This document shows positions 1 to 5,092 of a stretch of 6,461 nt of DNA, piece by piece (position 1 is the first letter of the stretch; each line of letters begins with the position of its first letter). Source of the stretch: an uncultured Lachnospiraceae bacterium (GTDB lineage: Bacteria > Bacillota > Clostridia > Lachnospirales > Lachnospiraceae); NCBI GenBank assembly GCA_910583965.1, contig CAJUAE010000149.1, forward strand, positions 1 through 6,461, in the 5' to 3' direction. Position numbers and translations under genes: made by a program. The notes below the pieces were generated by a model. The model saw only the letters and a list, made by a program, of their open reading frames with translations, had not been told where the DNA came from and ran no database searches.

Positions 1-1
1 A

Positions 2-67
2 GCAATCCGTGGTATCATAGGGGGCAAAATACCTTTTGACCCCAACATCATAATAAAGAACTGTTAA
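2..67 (+). CDS. 3' end of an unrecognised ORF (partial, runs off the left edge)
   Basis: A reading frame is open from the window edge to a TAA at 65-67. Its last residues include RGIIGGKIPFDPN and it ends in KNC. The other two + frames hit stops within the first 45 bases, so this is the only candidate for an upstream gene entering the window. I do not recognise the product; 21 residues are too few to assign a family. The last three codons (AAC TGT TAA) lie inside the left arm of the palindromic element at 59-210, so the element has supplied the stop codon and probably replaced the original C-terminus by a few residues. Whether it is truly coding cannot be settled from this fragment. Confidence 0.35.
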   Translation, partial: AIRGIIGGKIPFDPNIIIKNC

Positions 68-210
68 GAAATAATTTTACAATTTTGCGTATCTATCAAT
101 CCAATTGCACAAGTCAAGAATCCTCAACATAGCTCACTATGTTTGTGTTTTTTGACTTGTATATTTGAAACCATATCTGTGCGACCTTGCAATGTTATTT
201 CTTTACAGTT
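59..210. repeat. 152-bp palindromic repeat element (MITE-like)
   Basis: The outer arms are 59-82 and 187-210. The left arm (begins AACTGTTAAGAAATAA) matches the reverse complement of the right arm at 20 of 24 bases. The middle contains a second inverted pair (about 111-132 and 137-158, AAGTCAA...ACATAG / CTATGT...TTGACTT) around a CTCA loop at 133-136. Both the arms and the loop centre on position 134.5, so the whole unit is one long imperfect palindrome. The reverse complement of 187-210 occurs exactly (24/24) at 3397-3420, which shows this is a dispersed repeat and not a local hairpin. It has no coding capacity and no clear target-site duplication. It resembles a non-autonomous MITE or large REP-like element; this class is an inference. 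Confidence 0.8.
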
Positions 211-244
211 TTGAATCAATAAGAAGTTGTAGGAAACGAATTGA

Positions 245-281
245 CACATCTTGATTTGTCTATTTTTTACAGCTCCTAAAG
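245..281. repeat. Degenerate, internally deleted copy of the palindromic repeat family
   Basis: Read against the reverse complement of the element at 3397-3466, this stretch matches in two blocks. The first (ATCTTGATTTGTCTAT) differs by one inserted base from the interior of that element. The second (TTTTTTACAGCTCCTA) matches its outer arm and flank at about 14 of 16 bases. Roughly 18 bases that separate the blocks in the other copy are missing here. It lies directly in front of the rhomboid gene's ribosome binding site, so it forms most of that gene's 5' leader. The alignment was made by eye. Confidence 0.5.
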
Positions 282-286
282 AAAGG
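281..286 (+). promoter_or_regulatory. Ribosome binding site that fixes the rhomboid start
   Basis: GAAAGG lies 8 bases before ATG 295. It overlaps the alternative in-frame GTG at 286-288, which therefore could not use it. This argues for a start at 295. Confidence 0.6.
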
Positions 287-294
287 TGTATGCA

Positions 295-984
295 ATGGAG
301 CAGGAACAGGCGGTAAACTGGCGGGACTATTGTGTGACATTAGTGATATTAGGACTGAATATTGTCGGATATATTTTGTGTACACAAATCGGTGAAGTAG
401 TGTATAATGTTGGTAGCATAAATGCAGAAAGGATTTTTGATGGGAAACAATATTATCGCTTTGTGACATCTATGTTTCTACATGCGGACGCAGAACATAT
501 TGTTAGCAATATGATTTTTTTGGTCGGTTTAGGGCAGATGATAGAACAGACGATTGGACATTTTCGGTTTACAGTTCTGTATCTGTTGTCGGGTTTTGGC
601 GCAGGGGCATTTTCAATAACGTATGCTGTTCTGACAGGAGATATTTATGATGCAGTCGGTGCCAGTGGAGCGATATTTGGGCTTATTGGAGCGCTATTTA
701 TTCTTGTCATTGCGCGTGATAGAAGGCGCAGAGCACATTGTAATGCATTTGAGGCAGGGCATGAATTGAACCAGACGGACATCTTGTGCCAAAATGGCAG
801 AGAGATACCAAGCGCATATGAGAATGTCTCTGTGGGCAGAATGATTTTTGCAATTGTGTATATGATTTACTCTGGTGCAAGGGCAGCACAAGTCGACAAT
901 GCGGCGCACGTGGGCGGATTTATATGCGGCTTACTAATGATGGCAGTGATGCATGTTATACAGACATTTAGGAACAGATATTAA
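295..984 (+). CDS. Rhomboid-family intramembrane serine protease
   Basis: This is a polytopic membrane protein expected to cleave transmembrane substrates within the bilayer; the substrate is not predictable. With ATG 295 it has 229 residues. The first membrane segment is about 14-31. The conserved HADAEHIVSN loop at 63-72 carries the oxyanion-side His and Asn (N72). The catalytic serine is S124 in GASGAIFG (GxSG). The catalytic histidine is H205 in DNAAHVGGF, followed by a last hydrophobic helix to about 222. All catalytic elements are intact. Odd features are the basic patch RDRRRR (141-146) followed by about 30 polar residues, including two cysteines, before the next membrane helix; this loop is longer than in the compact six-helix bacterial form. 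The in-frame GTG at 286 would add three residues but lacks a usable ribosome binding site. The gene is followed 60 bp later by the flavodoxin–SCP2 gene on the same strand. Confidence 0.93.
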   Translation: MEQEQAVNWRDYCVTLVILGLNIVGYILCTQIGEVVYNVGSINAERIFDGKQYYRFVTSMFLHADAEHIVSNMIFLVGLGQMIEQTIGHFRFTVLYLLSGFGAGAFSITYAVLTGDIYDAVGASGAIFGLIGALFILVIARDRRRRAHCNAFEAGHELNQTDILCQNGREIPSAYENVSVGRMIFAIVYMIYSGARAAQVDNAAHVGGFICGLLMMAVMHVIQTFRNRY

Positions 985-1031
985 TCAATAGATTAGTTGA
1001 ACATTAAAAATGCCAGCATATTGAAATGAAC

Positions 1032-1038
1032 GAGGAGG
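1032..1038 (+). promoter_or_regulatory. Strong ribosome binding site supporting a GTG start
   Basis: GAGGAGG lies 6 bases before GTG 1045. This near-perfect Shine-Dalgarno sequence is the main reason to accept the GTG start of the downstream gene. Confidence 0.75.
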
Positions 1039-1044
1039 TTTAAG

Positions 1045-2034
1045 GTGAAAATTAACATTTATTACGGAGGCAGGGGATTGATTGGGGACCCAACTTTATA
1101 CGTATTAAATAAAGTACAGGAAGTGTTGCGTGAACTGAATGTCAGTGTGGAGCGCTATGACCTGTACGAGCTAAAAAATAATATTGTTACACTGCCGCAG
1201 ACCTTGAAGGATGCAGATGGCATTATCCTTGCAACAACAGTGGAATGGTATGGTGTGGGTGGTTATATGCAACAGTTTCTTGACGCTTGTTGGCTTTATG
1301 GCGACAAGGAAAAGATTGCTGGAATCTATATGTGCCCGGTTGTTATGGCGACCACTTACGGAGAGCATGATGCTGTAAAAAGTCTTACAGAGGCATGGGA
1401 GATTCTTGGTGGTCGACCGATTACGGGGATTTGTGGATATGTTGCAGATGTGTCAGAGTTGGAGCAGAATGCAGGTTACGCAAGAGTGATTGACAAGCGC
1501 ACAGAGGATATGTATCGTTGTATTAATCAAAAGATGCCAATTTTTCCAAATAGCAATCAGGCAGTAAAACAAAAGATTACATTTACACAAAGTCTGAATC
1601 TAACTCCGCAGGAGGCAGAACAGTTGTCGGAGCTTGCCAGTGACGATTTGTATGTACAGAAGCAAAAAGAGGACATCCAAGAACTTGCCAGTATGTTTAA
1701 AGATTTGATGAATGTAAAGGTGCCAGACAACAATCTGTTCTTGCAGGAATTTAAGACGCACTTTTATCCACAGGCGGGCTTTCGTGCGGTGTATCGATTT
1801 AATATGCCTGAAGTGAAATTGCCGCTGATTGTTCAGGTAAATCATACAGAACTGGAATGTTTCTATGGGGAGGCCGATAGTTTTGATGTGGAAATGCAAG
1901 TGTCCTCTAATATTATCAGTGAGATTGTGCAGGGACGTATGACCTTTCAGAAAGCATTTATGTCAGGTGATATGAAAATGAAGGGTGACTTCAAAGTGTT
2001 GCGCACATTGGATTTATTATTTGTATTTAAATAA
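1045..2034 (+). CDS. Flavodoxin-fold NAD(P)H-dependent FMN reductase-like protein fused to an SCP2 lipid-binding domain
   Basis: The product is 329 residues from a GTG start. Residues 1-165 look like a flavodoxin-like fold: a first strand KINIYYGG followed by a loop, a strand-turn TTVEWYGVGGYMQQFLD at 64-80 that resembles the FMN-binding loop of NADPH-dependent FMN reductases, and a third strand PVVMATTYG near 98-106. A charged helical linker spans about 185-222. Residues about 235-329 resemble an SCP2 (sterol carrier protein 2) domain, with the typical ending IVQGRMTFQKAFMSGDMKMKGD at 294-315. The expected role is a cytosolic flavin-dependent oxidoreductase with a hydrophobic ligand pocket; the substrate is unknown. 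There is no signal peptide. It lies between the rhomboid gene (60 bp upstream) and the HIT gene (61 bp downstream), with no terminator visible between them, so co-transcription is possible. Family calls are from motif recognition. Confidence 0.8.
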   Translation: MKINIYYGGRGLIGDPTLYVLNKVQEVLRELNVSVERYDLYELKNNIVTLPQTLKDADGIILATTVEWYGVGGYMQQFLDACWLYGDKEKIAGIYMCPVVMATTYGEHDAVKSLTEAWEILGGRPITGICGYVADVSELEQNAGYARVIDKRTEDMYRCINQKMPIFPNSNQAVKQKITFTQSLNLTPQEAEQLSELASDDLYVQKQKEDIQELASMFKDLMNVKVPDNNLFLQEFKTHFYPQAGFRAVYRFNMPEVKLPLIVQVNHTELECFYGEADSFDVEMQVSSNIISEIVQGRMTFQKAFMSGDMKMKGDFKVLRTLDLLFVFK

Positions 2035-2095
2035 TAATTGACTGTTAAGTCGTAAACGCAAACAAAAGGTAATGATTTAGAATGGAGGGAAACTT

Positions 2096-2509
2096 ATGAA
2101 GGACGATAATTGTATATTTTGTAAGATAGCAAATGGTACGATACCATCAAGGACATTGCATGAAGATGAAGATTTTCGAGTAATACTTGATTTAAATCCT
2201 GCCACAAAGGGACATGCGCTGATTCTGCCCAAAGAGCATTTTAAAAATTTGTATGAGATTGATGATAGTACGGCTTCCAAAGCGCTTGTACTCGCAAGGG
2301 ATATGGCTGTGAAGATGACAGAAAAATTTGGTTGTGACGGATTTAATATCATTCAGAATAACAATGAGGTTGCAGGACAGACCGTATTCCATTTTCATAT
2401 CCATTTGATTCCACGGTATAATGACGATGGACAGACACTCGTGATGAAACCATGCGGCATGACTCCTGAAGCATTGGATCAAGTCAAAGAATCTTTTGTT
2501 GGAAAATAG
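2096..2509 (+). CDS. HIT-family (histidine triad) nucleotide-binding protein
   Basis: The 137-residue product has the usual length of a Hint-type HIT protein, a cytosolic hydrolase or transferase acting on nucleoside phosphoramidate or dinucleotide-type bonds. The histidine triad HFHIHLIPR is at 99-107 (H99, H101, H103), the middle and last histidines acting in catalysis. C6-x-x-C9 near the N-terminus, H48 in PKEHF and H99 would form the structural zinc site found in this family. The block DLNPATKGHALILPK at 32-46 is also typical. The start at ATG 2096 is supported by TGGAGGGA at 2083-2090, five bases upstream. The physiological substrate cannot be told from sequence. The gene sits between the SCP2-fusion gene and a 185-bp gap carrying the blaI promoter. 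HIT genes are common single housekeeping genes, so the context does not imply a specific pathway. Confidence 0.95.
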   Translation: MKDDNCIFCKIANGTIPSRTLHEDEDFRVILDLNPATKGHALILPKEHFKNLYEIDDSTASKALVLARDMAVKMTEKFGCDGFNIIQNNNEVAGQTVFHFHIHLIPRYNDDGQTLVMKPCGMTPEALDQVKESFVGK

Positions 2510-2616
2510 TCATATGTTGCAATTTATATCAAGTCCTCTTAAAGGAATAGGTACTCTAGTGTGGGTGTAAATTGTAATGAATTATTATGAAAAATTATAA
2601 ATTTTGTCGAAAAAGC

Positions 2617-2646
2617 TTTACAAGTATGACGGAATAATAGTAATAT
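2617..2646 (+). promoter_or_regulatory. Candidate sigma-70-type promoter of the BlaI-type repressor gene
   Basis: TTTACA at 2617-2622 and TAATAT at 2641-2646 are separated by 18 bases, in an AT-rich stretch 49 bp before the start codon. The -35 element lies inside AGCTTTACAA (2614-2623), a 10-mer that recurs at 3304-3313 upstream of the M56 gene, so an autoregulatory operator could overlap this promoter. The operator is inference: neither site is a good match to the TACA-N2-TGTA dyads known for staphylococcal BlaI/MecI. Confidence 0.45.
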
Positions 2647-2694
2647 ATAGAAGATAGGAACAATAAAAAAGCAGTTAGGAGAGGAGTAGAAAAT

Positions 2695-3087
2695 ATGTCA
2701 AAGATAACAGATACTGGAATGTCACGCTCAGAGGCGCTGATTATGGATTATTTATGGGAAGAAGGAACAAATGGTAAAATGTTCTCTGAATTTATGGCGT
2801 ATTTGAGCAACAATACAGAGAAAGTGTGGGCGAAACAGACAGTCAATACCTTTTTAAGGCGGTTAATAGACAAAGGGCTCATTAGGACAGAGATGCGTGG
2901 ACGGAAAAAAGTGTACTATGCTGCGCTTACAATTCCAGAGTATGAGAAGGTACGAACAAGATACTTACTTGACGAATTGTATGAAGGTTCAGTCATTCGA
3001 TTCTTGTCAGCGCTTACTGGTGGAAGAAGTATCAATGAAACCGTTGCAAACAACCTTAGAGCAATGATAGAAGAAGAATCTAAGTAA
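2695..3087 (+). CDS. blaI: BlaI/MecI/CopY-family winged-helix transcriptional repressor
   Basis: The 130-residue product matches the family's usual length. Residues 11-78 form the winged helix-turn-helix: MSRSEALIMDYLWEEG opens it, WAKQTVNTFLRRLIDKGLI at 45-63 includes the recognition helix, and MRGRKKVYYAAL at 67-78 is the wing. Residues 80-125 correspond to the C-terminal dimerisation helices. Family members bind DNA as dimers and are inactivated when their partner BlaR1-type protease triggers cleavage. In staphylococcal BlaI and MecI cleavage is between N101 and F102; the equivalent region here reads SVIRFLSAL, with R102-F103 in the matching place, so the Phe is kept but the Asn is not. 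The start is supported by AGGAGAGGAG at 2677-2686, eight bases upstream. The paired M56 protease gene lies downstream, but after an unusual gap of about 400 bp. The symbol is family-level: no beta-lactamase gene is present in the window. Confidence 0.92.
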   Translation: MSKITDTGMSRSEALIMDYLWEEGTNGKMFSEFMAYLSNNTEKVWAKQTVNTFLRRLIDKGLIRTEMRGRKKVYYAALTIPEYEKVRTRYLLDELYEGSVIRFLSALTGGRSINETVANNLRAMIEEESK

Positions 3088-3396
3088 ATAAATAGGCTCA
3101 AAGTATCTAAAATCCAAAGTATAGTTAAGTCCAAAAACTAGAGACGAAACAAAAATCTAGGAAAGGAAAAGCTAATTAGATGAAATTCCACAAAATCATA
3201 TAAATAAGTGACTGTGGATATGTACCGATAGCTTAGTCAGAAATCTACAATAGTGGAGTGTACAATGGTTCTGTGAATGCATTAGCACACTTGTGCGTAA
3301 TTGAGCTTTACAAAGCATACACGTTGAAACAGTAATTACAAATTGTGAGGTTGTAGCGAATCATCTAGCATATACATTTTTTGTATCTGCATTAGG
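3088..3396. other. Intergenic stretch between repressor and M56 gene with no supported gene
   Basis: No convincing coding region is seen. A possible leader peptide MKFHKII (3180-3203) follows AGGAAAGGA at 3159-3167, but the 12-base spacing is poor. The same frame then continues through stops at 3234 and 3333 with a 32-codon open stretch between them, which could be chance or a gene remnant. Small features visible are the near-palindrome GCACACTTGTGC at 3285-3296, a second AGCTTTACAA at 3304-3313, TTACAAATTGTGA (3336-3348), which is a loose dyad, and a direct repeat CAAAGTAT at 3099-3106 and 3115-3122. These are candidate regulatory sites only. Confidence 0.4.
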
Positions 3397-3466
3397 AACT
3401 GTAAAGAAATAACATTGCAATCGAAAGGATAGACAAACAAGATTGTAATGTTATTCTTTTATGGTT
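3397..3466. repeat. 70-bp short palindromic member of the same repeat family
   Basis: The left arm 3397-3420 is an exact 24-base match to the reverse complement of 187-210. The right arm 3443-3466 is an inverted copy with 19 of 24 matches. Pairing continues two bases inward (TC 3421-3422 with GA 3441-3442), leaving an 18-base loop with GATAGACAAACAA-type sequence, which is also seen in the degenerate copy at 245-281. The right arm contains the ATG at 3448 that is the first in-frame start of the M56 gene. In RNA the stem would gain G-U pairs at some mismatches. Confidence 0.75.
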
Positions 3467-3475
3467 CTTTAATAG

Positions 3476-3480
3476 TAGGG
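3476..3480 (+). promoter_or_regulatory. Probable ribosome binding site deciding the M56 gene start
   Basis: TAGGG ends 6 bases before ATG 3487. The earlier in-frame ATG 3448 has only AAAGGA at 3424-3429, 18 bases away, and lies inside a palindromic repeat arm. This favours a start at 3487. Confidence 0.45.
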
Positions 3481-3486
3481 ATAGAG

Positions 3487-4827
3487 ATGAGTCTGTTTCA
3501 TACAATGGGGTTCGCAGGAAGTGTTGCGATTATAATTTATATATTGTCATACGTGTACACAAAACGACATCTGCCGATAGTTTGGCACAAAGTTTATCTT
3601 ACTGTAACAATTGTTTTATTTCTCATTCCATTTCCATATTTCTGTATGAACTATGGTGCATGGGTGAGAAACGTACTTAGGGTAGGAAAATTTCTACAAA
3701 GCAAAGATGGGCAGATTAATAATAGTGGGTATTCTATATTCATTTATAAAAATAGAATAGTTGCTTACAATACGTTGTCATATATTATAATGTTTATTTT
3801 GATTTTAATAAGCATATGTTTAATATTTCATATGGCAGGAAATTATAAAAAAGCACATAGGACAATACTGAAATATTCCAATCCAAGTGAAATAGAGACA
3901 AATATGATTCATGTGCTCGGTGGCAATGGCAAAGTAAAAGTCTATCGTTGTCGCGGATTGGATACGCCTGTTGCAACAGGGTTGTTATATGGAAATATTA
4001 TATTGCCAGATATTGATTTCACACAGGATAGACTGAAAGATGCACTAAATCATGAGTTAATACATATCAAAGTCAAGGATAATCTTGTCAAAGTGCTTTT
4101 GTATGTGGTGGTTTTCTTGAACTTTTACAATCCTTTTGTTTATTATCTCTGGAAACGCTGGAGCATTGTTGCAGAAATGTATTGTGACGAAAAAGTTTTG
4201 GCGGGAAAGAATCCACAACAAATTAAGGATTATGCGAATATGGTTGTGGATTTTGCAGAAGGGAAATACAGTGCAATCGTACCTTTTATGGGTCTTGGGA
4301 AGAATGCAGGTGAAAAAGAGCTAACGGAGAGAATTAAAAATATGATGAAGAATAGAAAGAAATTTGGATTGTTTAGTAAAGTGGTAGGAACCGCTCTTAT
4401 TGCAGCAGGAGTTTTTGCATCCTCACTGACGGCGGCAGCATATCAATCAAGAGATGTGGCATACTTTAATGAAAGTAATGATGCCGAAAAAGTACAATCA
4501 TTTTTTATTGGGGAAGATGTTGAACAACTAAAGGGGCAAACAGATGAATGTTTGGACAAAATAGAAACATACATTACGAGTGAAACAAGTGTGCTTTTTG
4601 TAGATGAAAGTGGCAATGTATATTATGACAATCTAGAAGAAAATGAGATACAACCACATAACACCTGCACCCATACTTATGTGGATGGTAAACAAGCTAT
4701 GCATTATATTTACAGTGATGGTCATTGTAGAGTAGAATATTACGAAGGACAAAGATGTAGCAAATGTGGTAAAAATATATTTGGTGACCATATTTCAACT
4801 CAGACATTTGATAAATGTCCTCATTAA
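3487..4827 (+). CDS. BlaR1-like M56-family zinc metalloprotease (sensor-protease partner of the repressor)
   Basis: With ATG 3487 the protein has 446 residues; ATG 3448 would give 459. Membrane segments are at about 5-24, 32-52, 97-117, 201-222 and 298-319. The catalytic zinc motif HELIH is at 189-193 in a DALNHELIHIKVKDN setting. A third ligand is expected in EMYCDEKV (E230, with C233-D234-E235), the usual M56 arrangement. Such proteins sense an outside signal and activate cytoplasmic proteolysis that removes a BlaI-type repressor; here the partner would be the gene ending at 3087. Unlike true BlaR1 there is no penicillin-binding domain after the last membrane segment. Instead an outward tail of about 125 residues follows, ending in a Cys/His cluster (C394, H396, H406, H413, C414, C424-x-x-C427, H434, C444-P-H446) that looks like a small metal-binding or disulfide-bonded fold. 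The signal sensed is unknown, and a beta-lactam role should not be assumed. Confidence 0.85.
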   Translation: MSLFHTMGFAGSVAIIIYILSYVYTKRHLPIVWHKVYLTVTIVLFLIPFPYFCMNYGAWVRNVLRVGKFLQSKDGQINNSGYSIFIYKNRIVAYNTLSYIIMFILILISICLIFHMAGNYKKAHRTILKYSNPSEIETNMIHVLGGNGKVKVYRCRGLDTPVATGLLYGNIILPDIDFTQDRLKDALNHELIHIKVKDNLVKVLLYVVVFLNFYNPFVYYLWKRWSIVAEMYCDEKVLAGKNPQQIKDYANMVVDFAEGKYSAIVPFMGLGKNAGEKELTERIKNMMKNRKKFGLFSKVVGTALIAAGVFASSLTAAAYQSRDVAYFNESNDAEKVQSFFIGEDVEQLKGQTDECLDKIETYITSETSVLFVDESGNVYYDNLEENEIQPHNTCTHTYVDGKQAMHYIYSDGHCRVEYYEGQRCSKCGKNIFGDHISTQTFDKCPH

Positions 4828-4848
4828 TATTGAGTCGAATCCTTTGTG

Positions 4849-4887
4849 TCACGCAAACAATTAGATAGCATCGAACTGTTTGCGTGA
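4849..4887. other. Perfect 11-bp inverted repeat downstream of the M56 gene
   Basis: TCACGCAAACA at 4849-4859 and TGTTTGCGTGA at 4877-4887 are exact inverted copies separated by 17 bases, starting 21 bp after the M56 stop codon. No T-run follows, so this is not itself a canonical terminator. It may be a 3'-end stabilising hairpin or a binding site for a dimeric protein. Confidence 0.6.
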
Positions 4888-4899
4888 TAGAGAAAAGAG

Positions 4900-4936
4900 C
4901 TGGAAACCTAAAAAATTAAAGGTTTTCAGTTTTTTT
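4900..4936 (+). terminator. Rho-independent terminator of the M56 gene, possibly bidirectional
   Basis: CTGGAAACCT at 4900-4909 pairs with AGGTTTTCAG at 4920-4929 (10 bp including one G-T), with a 10-base AT-rich loop, followed by seven Ts at 4930-4936. It lies about 70 bp after the M56 stop. Read on the - strand the same hairpin is followed by CTCTTTTCTC, so it may also stop transcripts arriving from murG, less efficiently. Confidence 0.8.
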
Positions 4937-4984
4937 ATACGCAGATTCGTGCAGAGGAAATAAGCTGCTAAGGCGGCGCATGGG

Positions 4985-5083
4985 TCGCGCGGCGAGTAGG
5001 GGAAGCAACCTTCCCTACTCGATTGTACACGGGAACCCGTCATCAAACCGATTTATCGGTTCGTTGACGGGTTCCCGGCGCGA
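4985..5083. other. GC-rich, highly structured intergenic block (two long hairpins closed by an outer stem)
   Basis: Hairpin A pairs 4993-5005 (CGAGTAGGGGAAG) with 5010-5021 (CTTCCCTACTCG), 12 bp with one bulged G and a CAAC loop. Hairpin B pairs 5030-5052 with 5055-5077: 23 positions with two mismatches and a TT loop, the outer 12 (CGGGAACCCGTC / GACGGGTTCCCG) and the inner 7 (AACCGAT / ATCGGTT) being perfect. TCGCGC at 4985-4990 pairs exactly with GCGCGA at 5078-5083 and would close both into a three-way junction. The block is visibly richer in GC than its surroundings. It starts 9 bp beyond the murG stop. It could be an extragenic palindromic repeat, a structured RNA or a 3'-end element; no T-run follows on either strand, so it is not a canonical terminator. 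Confidence 0.7.
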
Positions 5084-5092
5084 TGTCGGCGT

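Noticed and set aside
241..266. Perfect TTGACA as a -35 box before the rhomboid gene
   Set aside because: No acceptable -10 hexamer is found at 16-18 bases; only T-rich sequence follows, and it overlaps the degenerate repeat.
286..294. GTG at 286 as the rhomboid start
   Set aside because: The ribosome binding site overlaps this codon; it serves ATG 295.
1600..1899. 99-codon - strand ORF inside the flavodoxin–SCP2 gene
   Set aside because: It is a shadow of a well-supported gene on the other strand; its composition is typical of antisense translation.
2530..2545. Terminator after the HIT gene (TCCT...AGGA)
   Set aside because: The stem is only four or five base pairs and no T-run follows.
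59..3466. A CRISPR array or composite transposon bounded by the two repeats
   Set aside because: There are no regularly spaced short direct repeats and no transposase; the genes between are ordinary chromosomal ones.
4136..4324. 62-codon + strand ORF within the M56 gene
   Set aside because: It is an out-of-frame overlap of the metalloprotease core, which is intact in its own frame, so it is not evidence of a frameshift.
4861..5046. 61-codon - strand ORF
   Set aside because: It runs across the terminator and the structured hairpin block, with no ribosome binding site or recognisable sequence.
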